A stretch of 64,000 nucleotides of DNA. Origin: Schistocephalus solidus (lineage: Eukaryota > Platyhelminthes > Cestoda > Diphyllobothriidea > Diphyllobothriidae). The DNA lies in NCBI GenBank assembly GCA_017591395.1, contig WEDG01002484.1, forward strand, positions 62,001 to 126,000, written 5' to 3'. The translations under genes were made by a program, and so were the position numbers. Under the pieces are notes generated by a model that saw nothing but the letters and a program-made list of their open reading frames with translations, was not told where the DNA came from and made no database searches. This document shows positions 54,822-64,000 of this stretch, piece after piece. How positions within the stretch are numbered: position 1 is the first letter of the stretch; every line of letters begins with the position of its first letter.

Positions 54822-55675
54822 ATGCCACTTTTCACAGGCAAGCTGCAAACATTTCAACTAGATGATCAGATAAATAAGCTAACACAGTTTGATCGCTACG
54901 TTGAAAACGTCTTTGCAATCGCCACCCCAGAACCCGATGTAGATGCACTTTTAAATGCTGTTAATCAAGCACTTCCGTCTACCAAGTTCACGTTGAAGGT
55001 GGAAACGGTAGATCCGCCTCCTTTCTTAGACGTTCTTCTAAGTTGCAGACCTGGCAATAGCATCCGAAGGAGCGTTATCGAAAGAAAATTTGATCTGTAA
55101 TATATACGAACCTCAGTAGTTTTGTACCAATCCAAAAGAAACGTAATTTAGTCTGTTGCTTGGTGCAAAAGCCTAGAAATTTTTTGTTCCGCAGACAGAA
55201 TCGAGGTGGAGCGAAGAAAGATCCAGGATCTGCTTCACGAGAACAGGTATCCGGATCGATTTATCACAAAGAATGATGGCATGAGACCAAAAAATCCAAC
55301 TACATATACTGCGGAAATGAAGACCCTGTTTTCCAAAGTCCTCTTTCAGGGAGATGCGGCAGGTGAACTCCTGAGAAGACGCCTTGATGAAGCCGATTCA
55401 CGAACCTTCCCAGCAGCGAGGGTTCGGCTATTATTCTCAATCAAGCTGGTTTTACACGGTGGAGGTAAGGTTAGGTTGCCAGCTCAGACCACCTCCACGT
55501 GCATTTACTTATTTACTTGCACATCTGGAGCAGGTTATATTGGTCGCCCAACTTGGCACCTATTCAAAAGAATAAAGAAAAATCTCCCGGCATGGCTGAG
55601 AGAAGGCGAAGTTAAAAGCATAAACAAAAGTTCGACAGTCGATTTCGGCTACGCACAAGGATGATGCAGGGTCGA
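54822..55675 (+). pseudogene. Penelope-like element: end of RT plus GIY-YIG endonuclease
   Basis: The frame 54822-55100 contains 'QFDRYVENVFAIATPEPDVD', at the place of the Penelope RT catalytic box (YVDD becomes YVEN), then 'LPSTKFTLKVE' and 'PPPFLDVLLSCRPGN'. After a stop, a piece corresponding to the 'KRNLVCCL' segment follows. The frame 55206-55664 reads 'RKIQDLLHENRYPDRFI', 'DSRTFPAARVRLLFSIK' and the GIY-YIG core 'STCIYLFTCTSGAGYIGRPT', with 'LPAWLREGEVKSINKSS' after it. The order RT then GIY-YIG is diagnostic of Penelope-like elements. The N-terminal half is missing and the RT is dead. It abuts a D-rep copy at ~55670. Confidence 0.82.
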
Positions 55676-56030
55676 TGACTTACGCTGGATTATAGTGAGA
55701 GCAGACTTTCGCTGCATCTGCCTCACTCCTTCACCTGGACCCGGTGTCGAGACAAAATCAAGAAGACCGAAGGTTGTAGAGGGCGTAGGCCCACGCGTTG
55801 TTGTCCACCACAAAGAAGAACGCAACAGCAAAAGCTGGGAGTGGTTCGGATTCCAGTCAGCCGCTCCACACAAAACACACACTTGGCTGACTGCACAGTT
55901 CGAGTTATCCCGTCAGTTGGCAACCTTCCAAGCCACGGCTTTTAGCGCTCCGTGATAGTTTCAGGCGCGTCAGATTGTTTATAGTGAGGTAAATGCGCTG
56001 AGCCGTCGACTTGTCTCTCTCTCTCTCTCC
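55668..56030 (-). repeat. D-rep copy (both modules, shortened)
   Basis: Contains 'ACCCGGTGTCGAGACAAAAT' and 'CAAGAAGACCGAAGG' of the second module, then 'CACACAAAACACACACTTGG', 'TTATCCCGTCAGTTGGCAAC', 'AAGCCACGGCTTTTAGCG' and 'GATTGTTTATAGTGAGG' of the first module: exactly the reverse order of the plus-strand copy at 63091-63650. A (CT)n run follows at 56008-56026. Confidence 0.82.
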
Positions 56031-56254
56031 CCCACCCCCAGAATCAGACCAACGTCCGAGTCGGTCACTTGCCTGAGGCGGGAGTGGGCGCATTGGCTGA
56101 AGGGGCCGGCGAACTCGTCTGCGTACGCCACAGCACGACCTGGTCCCCTTGACACTCACACCAAGATTACCAATAACATGGAGTAATAATGAGCCATCGC
56201 CGTCTGACTCCCAGTTCAACCTTCAACGTACACAGCACTGACGGCGTGGTCTGG

Positions 56255-56320
56255 TGCAAAGCGTCTGTTGGCAACGTTCCCAAGCCACGGCTTTTAGTAA
56301 GCCGTGATACTCGCCGGCTC
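56255..56320 (-). repeat. D-rep fragment (start of first module)
   Basis: 'GGCAACGTTCCCAAGCCACG' then 'GCTTTTAGTAAGCCGTGATA' matches 55918-55955 of the neighbouring copy; a short duplicate or truncated insertion. Confidence 0.55.
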
Positions 56321-56359
56321 CACTCACGCATGCGGCAGAGGGGCTACGCAAAGGAGACT

Positions 56360-56492
56360 GGTTAGGATTGCCATTTTGGGCCCGTTAGTCGTCATCAGCC
56401 AGTCATACCCAACCCCAGGTGGTGCACTAGCCAAGCCCCGAACCCCGCGACCGGTTGATCAGAAGTCCAACGCTCTAACCATTGAGCGTTAA
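56360..56492 (-). mobile_element. tRNA-derived SINE, minus strand
   Basis: Read on the minus strand from 56490: a tRNA-like head beginning 'CGCTCAATGGTTAGAGCG' (A box region), then 'CGCGGGGTTCGGG' as a degraded B box, then the body 'GGGTATGACTGGCTGATGAC'. It is in opposite orientation to the next SINE, 42 bases away. SINEs of this kind are transcribed by RNA polymerase III and moved by a partner LINE. Confidence 0.72.
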
Positions 56493-56533
56493 TCAACAAA
56501 CGTCACTATTTCCAATCTAAAAAGTGGCTAGAC

Positions 56534-56692
56534 AACGAGCCCGTGGCCCAACGGTTAGAGCATTGGACTTCTGATCAAAAGATCGCGGGTTCGAGCTTCG
56601 GTGGTGCACCAATTGGGATTGGGTATGACTGACTGATAACGGCTAATGGGCTATAAATGGCCATTCCAGTCTCCCTTGGCTTTATCGGCAAA
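56534..56692 (+). mobile_element. tRNA-derived SINE, plus strand
   Basis: Head with A box TGGCCCAACGG (56544-56554) and B box GGTTCGAGCTT (56588-56598) at tRNA-like spacing, followed by the family body 'GGGTATGACTGACTGATAAC' and 'CCATTCCAGTCTCCCTTGGC'. The A and B boxes form the internal pol III promoter. The head-to-head partner lies at 56360-56492. Confidence 0.78.
56544..56598 (+). promoter_or_regulatory. pol III internal promoter (A and B boxes) of the SINE
   Basis: A box TGGCCCAACGG and B box GGTTCGAGCTT, 33 bases apart. The B box departs from GGTTCGANNCC at its last two bases. Confidence 0.6.
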
Positions 56693-57114
56693 GTTCATCT
56701 ACCTATAAAAATACTAGCCACTCTGCAGCTGCTGGCGGGACCCCATGGTGATCCCCAAGGCAGAACGGGACCAAGGAGTCCCGCCACCGATCGGCGAAAC
56801 ATTCATCCGGTAATTTTGATGGGTATTTTACAGCTGTTTCGAAAAATTGCTCCTCGAAAACCGAGCTGCCAATGTAATCCTAACAGAATGAATTTGTGGC
56901 AACGATGCTGAAGAGCTATGCACGTCCTTAAACTTATCTTTTCTCTTTGCCAAAAGCTGGAACCGCTGAGGATTTTTCCAACACCATCAATATATGCCAG
57001 AACATCCTATTCTTTCCCGTTATAACTTAACAGGGTTTGGCACGAATGTGATGGCAATTGAGGATTGAGAGGGGAGTAAATTTCCTCGATTTTCCACTAG
57101 AGACTTGCCTAGCA
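56693..57114. other. stretch without recognised genes
   Basis: An open frame at 56657-56911 overlaps the SINE end and has no motif. Confidence 0.3.
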
Positions 57115-57140
57115 GGGTTTCTTTCAGTCGAAAGAAACCC
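57115..57140. repeat. perfect 11-bp inverted repeat (hairpin)
   Basis: GGGTTTCTTTC (57115-57125) and GAAAGAAACCC (57130-57140) pair perfectly around a 4-base loop. It is not the histone 3' stem-loop consensus. Function unknown. Confidence 0.85.
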
Positions 57141-57324
57141 CTGGCCAAACTTGAAGTCTTATTTACGCTTTAATGTATTCCATTACAATAATTTTTATTG
57201 CTGGCAGGCATGAAACGAGCAGTCATTGTTGCCTGGGGAAAGAAAACAGGACCACTCGAGTAGCTTCCATTGCTGTTGGTCGAAGACAGGTTTCCTCAAA
57301 AGGTTTAGCTCCCGAGAGGCTAGG

Positions 57325-57490
57325 CCGGGGTCAGTCTTCGTAGTCCGACAATCTGACCGTTGTTTTCGACAATGTACACCGTGTGTCCCATGGGAGGGTA
57401 GGCGCAGGGATGGAAAGTAGCACGTGGATTAGTTTGCAGTGATAGTAAACTTCCGCAACATCTACACACTCTCTCTCTCTCTCTCTCTTC
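57325..57490 (-). repeat. D-rep fragment with (CT)n end
   Basis: 'CGTAGTCCGACAATCTGACC', 'GTACACCGTG' and 'GATTAGTTTGCAGTGATAGT' match the outer end of the second module (compare 35858-35950), stopping in a (CT)n run at 57471-57488. Confidence 0.65.
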
Positions 57491-60049
57491 CCGTTCTTAA
57501 ACAGAAGGCATAGCTTGGTCTTTAAATTATTATTGATTAACCAGTTGTAAGATGGGCTGGTCTAGAAACTATCAAGTTGTCTGTGGTGAACTGGTTTGTG
57601 AAATTATTGAGCATAACGCCAGTTTTTCCTGCATTGTTTTCGGGGCTTTTCTTAATTCCTTTTGATAAATACAAAAAGATTTTCTATGGGATTGAGGTCC
57701 AGACTGTATAGTTATCACGGTCAATGTTTTGCATAACGGCGTAAACATGGTTTATTAATATACTATTTCAGTAATTCTTTCAAGGCCGATGTTAGCTTTT
57801 CAGTCGACTAAGAGAACGCTCGGCGTAGGAAATAACCATCTGCATCCACCCCCGTTAAGATTGGTGGTATTCAATTTTTTGCGGTAAAGTATTGGGATAT
57901 TGGAGTTGAATTCAGTCGCATCCAGGCAGACCAGCCTCAGACCGCAACGTGCACCCAATGTATCCTTTTAGGGCATCCGCCTACGCCTTCGTTTCGCCCT
58001 TCGAGTACTGTTCGCAGCCTAACGTAGGCTTCTGACGTTATGGTCATGCAGAACTTCACTTTAGGTTAGTGCGCCATATGACCGAATTCAATGGGTCGGC
58101 GACTATAGAAGTGGCCACGTGGCGTGTATTCCCGCCTGTCTAATTTATCAACAAAAATATAGTCTTCTGACTGGCTTTATATTGATATCAGGAGCTCATC
58201 GAGGTCAGGCATTGAACTTACTCGTTAACTACCTGATCTATGGCCGCACAAGCTGTCTAGCAGTACTTACACCGCGTGTCGAGATACGCCTAGAAGGGTG
58301 GGTACGTTTCGAGCAAATTCTCACCGCGTTGACACAACCCAGAAGGATAAGAAGTAGATGCGATCGCTGGGAAAGAGCTTCATTCGCCTGGCATTTCGGA
58401 TTCTAACTCAAACTGATCATCGGAGACAGTATCAGATACAGATACGATCCAGAACCCTGTCACGAGCACACTCGGAGCTATTCTTGCTGTCATTGTTGGT
58501 GCCACGCATGGCACCAAACTTTCATACATAAGAAAGTAGATGCTGGCTAAAATTAGGCGATTCATTGAGGTGAAGCTGATAACAGCTTCGCCATTCGTTT
58601 GGCACAATTTGGAGGAAATCTCCGTGGCTTTGTTAGGCTTCAAACTCACGACAGCGAGGACAAGTCTTGAGTGCAGCCAACCCACAACTGGGTCAAATGA
58701 ATTACTTAAAATCTGCCATAACACCAATTAATCTCACCTTTATCGTAACCGTCTCCCGACAGACTAAATCATTGGCACACCGTACTTTCTGGTTCTCATT
58801 CTCGTTTCTTCTCACGGAAACAAGAAGATCCTAGATTTGAACAAGGTAGCTACTGTTGCTGTCCCATCCTGGAATTTACCACTTGCCTATGCTATTGGCA
58901 TTCTGTGCTGCGGTCTACAACAAGGTAACCGTACAACTGGCAACAGCGCTAGGGGAATATGTCAACTTGCCTGCGTAGCATGACCTTTCACCTTGATTAG
59001 GGCATAATGTTGAAAAGTGCTACCTGCAATAGTTGTAAAGGTATATGATGGTACCTGCTGCCTTAATTACACGTCTTATAGTTCAGCAAACGTATTTCGG
59101 TGAGGTAAACCTCGTCTATATTATATTGTTAATTGTTTTGTGATGAAATAATGCTGGTCACGTGGTTGCAGGACATGTGCGATGTTTTAACTCTGGCAAT
59201 ATAATTTGCATTCACGTCAATTATTCGACACAATGACAGAATTCTTGACGCGTCAGCTGCTGTGGAACCCATGGCGTCAACTATAACAAACCACCGAGAT
59301 GATTCAGCCTTTTTAGGAACTTGAGATTTTCTAACACTTGACTCAGTCTTTACGTGATCCACTAAACAACGGTGGCAAGACGACCTTTACTAACTGTTAT
59401 TGAGCGCTGTGTCAAATTACTTCCTCTAATTTTATTATTTTCGAAGTTTTCTTCACCGTGCCACTGAGTCCCTGGCACTGCCACCTATCTGCTGCAGGCG
59501 GACGTACCAAGTAGCGCTACGCACAGTCCACAGGTAAGTCCAACCTTCCAAATTAATTATAAACGATTTGGGCAGCATTTTCAGCTTTGGTTAGTGCTTT
59601 TATGCTGCAAGTTTAGCTTAAGCGAGCGGATTTGCCTTTTACAAGCATCGTATCTTGTAATTCATTCGCGAGTAAAATCATCTGGACTACTTTAGTAACC
59701 TAAAATACACTTTTAATCTACCGAACAGCATTGTGAACCACGCTGTTTATTCGTGACTGTCTGAAGAAGTACTCCGAATATCTTAATTTCGATCTCATGT
59801 GCACGCTGTGTATTGAAACACCAACGTACACCCCTGTCGCAATTTGGGATTTTATTTGGCATGTCACGCATAGACTTCTCTCTACTGCTTCTCGCTTTCT
59901 CTCTCCCCGCTCTGTGTCGGGATTAAATCTGCCTTTTTCTTCAAGTTAACTCGGTGTGCCAACTTTATCTCCCTCACCCTCCCCACCGGCCTCCACCCAA
60001 AGCTTAATTATAAGGCAAATAAGATCGGACTGGCAGAAGGAAGAGTAAT
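57491..60049. other. stretch without recognised genes
   Basis: Open frames on both strands at 58119-58727 and 59129-59362 have no motif I can name. 58440-58500 on the plus strand could encode a short hydrophobic segment ('LGAILAVIVGATHGT') but has no splice or start support. Confidence 0.3.
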
Positions 60050-61070
60050 ACGTTCTACCATGTCGCCCCGGCGACGTCGCTCTGTGAAATATCTCGTCGG
60101 GTGGGCCATGGGGGGACAGAGGATGGGAGCGTCGAAGGGGTTGGCGACGAGTGTTTCCGCCTATTCGTCCTCTCTGGAGCTGCTGCTGCTTTTGTGCTTG
60201 AATTTATCATGGAATTGAGGCTCGACGACGGCGCCGGGATTCGCTGTAAACGATGGCGTCTGGGGGCCATCCATGCATTTCCTACCGACGCCAGGCCGAT
60301 AGACGGAGAACTGATCTTATTTCCACAGAGCCAGCGGCCTGCTACTCGCGCCCTCTCCCTTTTGCTGATCTCGGGGACGAGCTCGGCGCCAGCTCCTGTC
60401 TCAGTGGACAAGCGCCCGCGCGCGCAGCTCGATTGGCTGATTTAATCAAGCCAATCAGCTCGCTTGACCACGCGCGCGATGACGGCTGCGATGGTAAATC
60501 TACACACGCGCACGAAACACTCCTACTCCCACCACCACCGGTTTCCTCTTCATCGGCATCGGCATCAGTAGCAGCGTCGTCGGTTCAGCGGTTCGTAGAC
60601 CTCCTCCATCAGCATCAACAGCATCAATGGGTTTGACGCTAGCGACAGAAGAGATCAGAGCGCGCTGTGTGGGTGGTTATGGGCTCTAGTTGGCGCTGTC
60701 AGCCGCCCCCCTCCTCCCGAGCTTGCCGATGCCGAAGTAGATCGTGCAGTCGACGGGCCTATTTCGGTCGCTGCCGCCGTTGCAGCCAATGCTGGCGATT
60801 CGTTCACCGACTGACGCGTGTGCGTAAATACTCTACCTCCACCGTGCTGGTCCATCAGTGGCGCCAGTGTGGGCCTTATCCAGGCCTCGATCAGCAGCTC
60901 AGTATACATTTCAGTGCACAGTCGTCCGAACCGCTTGCTTATCATCATCAATTATGCATACGCATAATTGGCTGCCTGCCTGCCTGCCCTCCACCCTCAC
61001 CTTGCAAGGATTGAGAAGACACACACTTGCGCACTCGTGCGTGCACGCTGGATTGGGCGCGTGAATACAA
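60050..61070. promoter_or_regulatory. CpG-rich promoter-like block
   Basis: About 1 kb with dense CpG, unlike the AT-rich surroundings, strongest at 60060-60790. It contains an inverted pair of CCAAT boxes at 60433-60459, GCGCGC runs on each side, trinucleotide-rich stretches and, at 60951-60970, a palindromic ATGCAT-type element. Overlapping open frames on both strands (for example 60253-60636 plus, 60951-60655 minus) follow from the GC content and none can be preferred. It probably marks the 5' end of a gene extending outside the visible coding evidence. Confidence 0.45.
60433..60459. promoter_or_regulatory. inverted pair of CCAAT boxes
   Basis: GATTGGCT and AGCCAATC face each other around an AT-rich centre, an arrangement that could bind NF-Y-type factors twice. 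Both are embedded in GCGCGC-rich DNA. Confidence 0.5.
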
Positions 61071-61917
61071 ACTTCAACCAGTTTAAGGGACTGAAACAGG
61101 GTCTGCTATGCAAGTACCCAACCTAAACCCACATTCGTCTGTATGGACCCCGCGGGAGGTAAATTGGTTGTACTTTTGACTTACTAACTCAGCAAACTGC
61201 TGCAAAGTTTGGGGAGGACACATCCTTTATTTTATGACATCCTACCGCTCCTATTCATAACTCTCCGGTGTGATTAGATTGCTGGTTAACTACTCTTGTT
61301 TATAAGGAATCATCCGGAGGTTTTACCTGAAATTATTAAATAGTTACACAAGAGGCGCGATAGAAACCTACTGAAGTCCCGCTCGTATACATAAGTCGCT
61401 CAAAGAGGATCTTCAGATCTTCTTCAACGAGGGTTGTCTCTGATCAAATTTCTTCTCGAGTTCTTAGTCAACAAAGCTTTAAATGGAAAGCAATACAAGC
61501 TTCAATTTGACTCCGACCAAGGAAATATTGCTGACCCTAAGTGCGTCTACCTAGGCTAAAAGAGGCGCAACGGCTTTTACAAAATCTTCAAAAGCTAGTG
61601 GCTGGGTAAAGCGTGCGTGGGCAGGATTCTAAATCTGTGAGATAGAAAGAACTCGTCATCATATTGGGTGGACTGTGTATGTACTCTTAACAATTTTTGT
61701 CGGCATTAGTGGAGCACAGGTGCATGAAATATACAATGAGTATTTGTATTTAAAAGTCATGCTAAAAGTATAATGGTGTTGTTCATCCTTCACAATTTTC
61801 TTTTCGTAAATCACATTCCATTTCGTTAGGTCTCCAATTAAAGAGTTTTCAAAATTCTGGATCGCAATCAGGAAAGCGGGAGAACCACGGTCGTACATGA
61901 CCGCATGACAGAACATT
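61071..61917. other. stretch without recognised genes
   Basis: No feature seen; the minus-strand frame 61659-62006 is open but unsupported. Confidence 0.3.
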
Positions 61918-62118
61918 ATGGACGGCATGCAAAAGAAAAAGTATAACTTTTTAAGTAATTGCACCTCAGTTGGGCGTTCGAACACAACTTCCATAGATAA
62001 AAACATTTTCGAATGTAACTTAGGTTTATCTAGACTGACGGCGCAGAACAGTAAACAACCGCGTACCTTTGAGACTATGGAAAATTATAAGAGGTCCTTT
62101 GAAGATCAAATGTGCAGG
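61918..62118 (+). CDS. possible exon of an unrecognised plus-strand gene
   Basis: The frame from ATG 61918 reads 'RSNTTSIDKNIFECNLGLSR' and 'RTFETMENYKRSFEDQMC', and a good donor, TGTGCAG|GTAACA, ends it at 62118. An acceptor-like CGCATGACAG lies just before the ATG. The amino-acid content is protein-like and it lies ~850 bases downstream of the CpG-rich block. No homologue recognised, and the opposite strand is also open here. Confidence 0.3.
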
Positions 62119-62872
62119 TAACAGTCAAGATTAACATCAGGCATGTGAATGATGGTTGCAGTGACGACATTTCATGGGTTATGTTTGTGGTCATCATCTC
62201 AAGGCATCCGAAGAAAGTGTTCTTGTTGACTTCTTACATGTTCCAACATGATCGCATAGATCATAATGAGGTGGTGCGGTAGTTGGCCGAATTCTACTGT
62301 CCAGCATACCTTTGAAGACGTGAGCCAGGCACCACTTTTGGCAAATAAAACCTCACATGACAGTATTCTCCATGAAATATTCTAATCCCCAGAATCTTAT
62401 CTGTATGCATGTTCCGTGTTTCTCTAAAAATGCCAGCCACTGTTAATGCTGAAATCAGATGTTCAGCAGGCACACAGGCAATGGCTCCGTTTAAGCACCT
62501 TTTAGCAACCCCGCCTTTTGGTGGTCTGCTAGTCCCCAACTCAGAAGTTCTAAAGCTTTTTGTGCAGCTGTTAAGTGACGCATCTCCCTAGGCGAGTTTT
62601 ACTTTAAAGTCTGCGGATCATAAAGTATAAGGGGTAACATTTTTTCTACTACCAACGACACTCGGGAGCATTTGCAAATCTAGGACTAGCTTAGAACTTG
62701 TTATTTTCACATAAGCGCCCTTAAAAAAAGCCATATATAAATCATTTTCTATACATTACGTAGGGTGAGTCTGTATCCTCTGGGCATGGGCAGCTGTCAC
62801 TATTTAACTCTACACACGGAATTTATACTAACCCCTATACATATAATGATAAGGTAGAACCAACAGAGACAA
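62119..62872. other. stretch without recognised genes
   Basis: Frames open on both strands at 62294-62591 without motifs; nothing else seen. Confidence 0.3.
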
Positions 62873-63012
62873 GTGAGACTGGAATGGTCAGTTCTGGCTT
62901 ATTAGCCTTCATCAGCCAGTCATACTCAATCCCAGATGTGGATCAACCGAGATTCGAACCCCCGACCTTTTGGTCATGGAGTGTATAACTCTACCATTGA
63001 GCCACTGGCCCG
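62873..63012 (-). mobile_element. tRNA-derived SINE with well-kept promoter boxes
   Basis: Minus strand from 63012: A box TGGCTCAATGG and B box GGTTCGAATCTC at tRNA-like spacing, then the body 'GGGATTGAGTATGACTGGC' and 'TGATGAAGGCTAATAAGCC'. The best-preserved SINE head in the window; the A box matches consensus fully and the B box nearly so. Confidence 0.8.
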
Positions 63013-63090
63013 TTATTTTGTCGGTTGTGATCGGGAATATGTATTATGATAGTGTGGTGTTCACCAATCTGGTTACGGGACATACTGATT

Positions 63091-63650
63091 ATGGGGGTGG
63101 GGAGAGAGTGGGATCGACAGCTCAGCGCATTTTCCTCACTATAAACAATCTGACGCACTTGAAACTATCACGGTGCGCTAAAAGCCCTGGCTTGGAAGGT
63201 TGCCAACTGACGGGATAACTCGGACGGCGTGGTCAGCCCAATGTGTGTTTTGTGTGGAGTGGCTGACTGGCGGACTGAGAGTCAGGCTGCAATGGCTCCT
63301 TCTTAATGTGGCCTTTATGGCACTCCCACTCCGTGGGATCCGAGCCAGGTGTGGTTGTACACCCAGGGGCGGATCCGGCCGCACCAGCCACCTGCGCCCT
63401 CTCCCATCTCCGGTCTTCTTGACTCTGTCATGACATCGGGCTCAGGTGGAGAAGGAGAAGATAATGCGGTAGACGCAGCGCAAGTCTACTATCACTTTAA
63501 ACTAAATCACGCACAAATCACCGTCCCTGAACCACCCTTTTGTTGAGCATACGTTGGACCTCGTCGTAATCGACGGTCGAACTGTCGATGATTACGGGAC
63601 ATGCATGTCCCTTTGTGCATTGGAGCTCACTTTAGAGCCCTCGCGGGCAG
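63091..63650 (+). repeat. D-rep, longest copy (both modules)
   Basis: First module: 'CCTCACTATAAACAATCTGA', 'GCTAAAAGCCCTGGCTTGGA', 'GCCAACTGACGGGATAACTC' and 'TTTTGTGTGGAGTGGCTGAC'. Second module: 'CCGGTCTTCTTGACTCTGTC', 'GGCTCAGGTGGAGAAGGAG', 'GCGGTAGACGCAGCGCAAG' and 'TACTATCACTTTAAACTAAA', ending near 'GAGCTCACTTTAGAGCCCTC'. It encodes no enzyme and no pol III boxes were seen, so it is presumably a nonautonomous element. Confidence 0.82.
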
Positions 63651-63689
63651 TCGAATAGAGAATTGAGGTTTAGGTCGATAAGTTGGAAC

Positions 63690-63770
63690 CGACAAAGAAA
63701 AGGGGGGCCGCAATGGCCATTTCTGGCTTATTAGCCATCATCAGGCCATCATCAGGCCCAGTCCTTAAAA
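63690..63770 (-). repeat. SINE 3'-region fragment
   Basis: 'GGCCATTTCTGGCTTATTAG' then 'CCATCATCAGGCC', the reverse complement of the SINE body, with a short local duplication of CATCATCAGGCC. Confidence 0.55.
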
Positions 63771-64000
63771 TTTAAGGGCCCAAATAATATAAATGAACAC
63801 AGTGATTCCCGTAAAAAAACCGGATATCAGCTCGGAGGAAAATTTTTATATCAGACGAGAAACTTGGTACGGTCCAGGCCCTTTGTGTTTTTCGTAGTCT
63901 TAAGCTAAGTTTAACGCGGTCTCCTAGCTGTCAACCTGTTAACTAAAATATGCCTCCTATTTTAAAAGAGCTGGATTCTGTGCATAGTTATTCTCTCAAT

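Noticed and set aside
58380..58731. Overlapping open frames on both strands with short hydrophobic stretches
   Set aside because: No family resemblance, start context or splice sites that favour either strand.
60253..61014. Two long plus-strand open frames in the CpG-rich block
   Set aside because: Stops are rare in any frame of GC-rich DNA and the minus strand is equally open. The products are low-complexity with no domain.

Overview
The window looks like animal DNA, most probably from a flatworm and perhaps a diphyllobothriid tapeworm. The reasons are a retrotransposon-rich background, short phase-consistent introns of roughly 90-180 bp, Penelope-like remnants next to hammerhead-ribozyme motifs, and an RTE-like LINE whose protein ends in C2H2 fingers of the 'IGLxGHxRxH' style, which I associate with cestode repeats. 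The organism call is inference. There are no bacterial operons, CRISPR arrays or rRNA genes.

Layout. 1-5 kb: decayed LINE pieces, namely an RT-thumb remnant, a 5'-truncated LINE tail and a nearly full-length but dead CR1/Jockey-like LINE (A). 5.2-12.3 kb: a minus-strand nested cluster in which a long CR1-like LINE (B) separates the ORF1+endonuclease half (D) from the RT half (C) of what looks like one older element. 13.7-16.4 kb: a BEL/Pao pol remnant, a 229-bp direct repeat pair plus an inverted partial copy that together hold three hammerhead-like motifs, and a Penelope-like GIY-YIG remnant. 16.6-27.8 kb: the best candidate host gene, 16 minus-strand exons whose splice phases agree throughout. 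It would encode the last ~593 residues of a secreted or extracellular protein that I do not recognise. 28.5-32.3 kb: CR1-like LINE G. 34.7-39.7 kb: RTE-like LINE H, carrying an in-frame 288-bp tandem duplication and a ~400-bp inserted nonautonomous repeat. 40.8-41.8 kb: an internal fragment (I) of the same family. 42-45 kb: two possible plus-strand exons. 46-64 kb: GC-rich patches, about ten copies of one modular nonautonomous repeat (here 'D-rep'), tRNA-derived SINEs including an inverted pair, a second Penelope-like fragment at 54.8-55.7 kb, and a CpG-rich promoter-like block at 60.05-61.07 kb.

How it works together. Most of the DNA is the record of successive insertions by at least five autonomous lineages (CR1/Jockey-like LINEs, RTE-like LINEs, BEL/Pao, Penelope-like) and two short nonautonomous families. 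All reading frames in these elements carry stops or shifts, so none looks able to move now. The one confident non-mobile gene lies in the AT-rich part between two repeat clusters, with an AT microsatellite, SINE pieces and repeats in its introns. Exon boundaries were assigned by eye from AG/GT sites, reading frame and phase and need transcript support.
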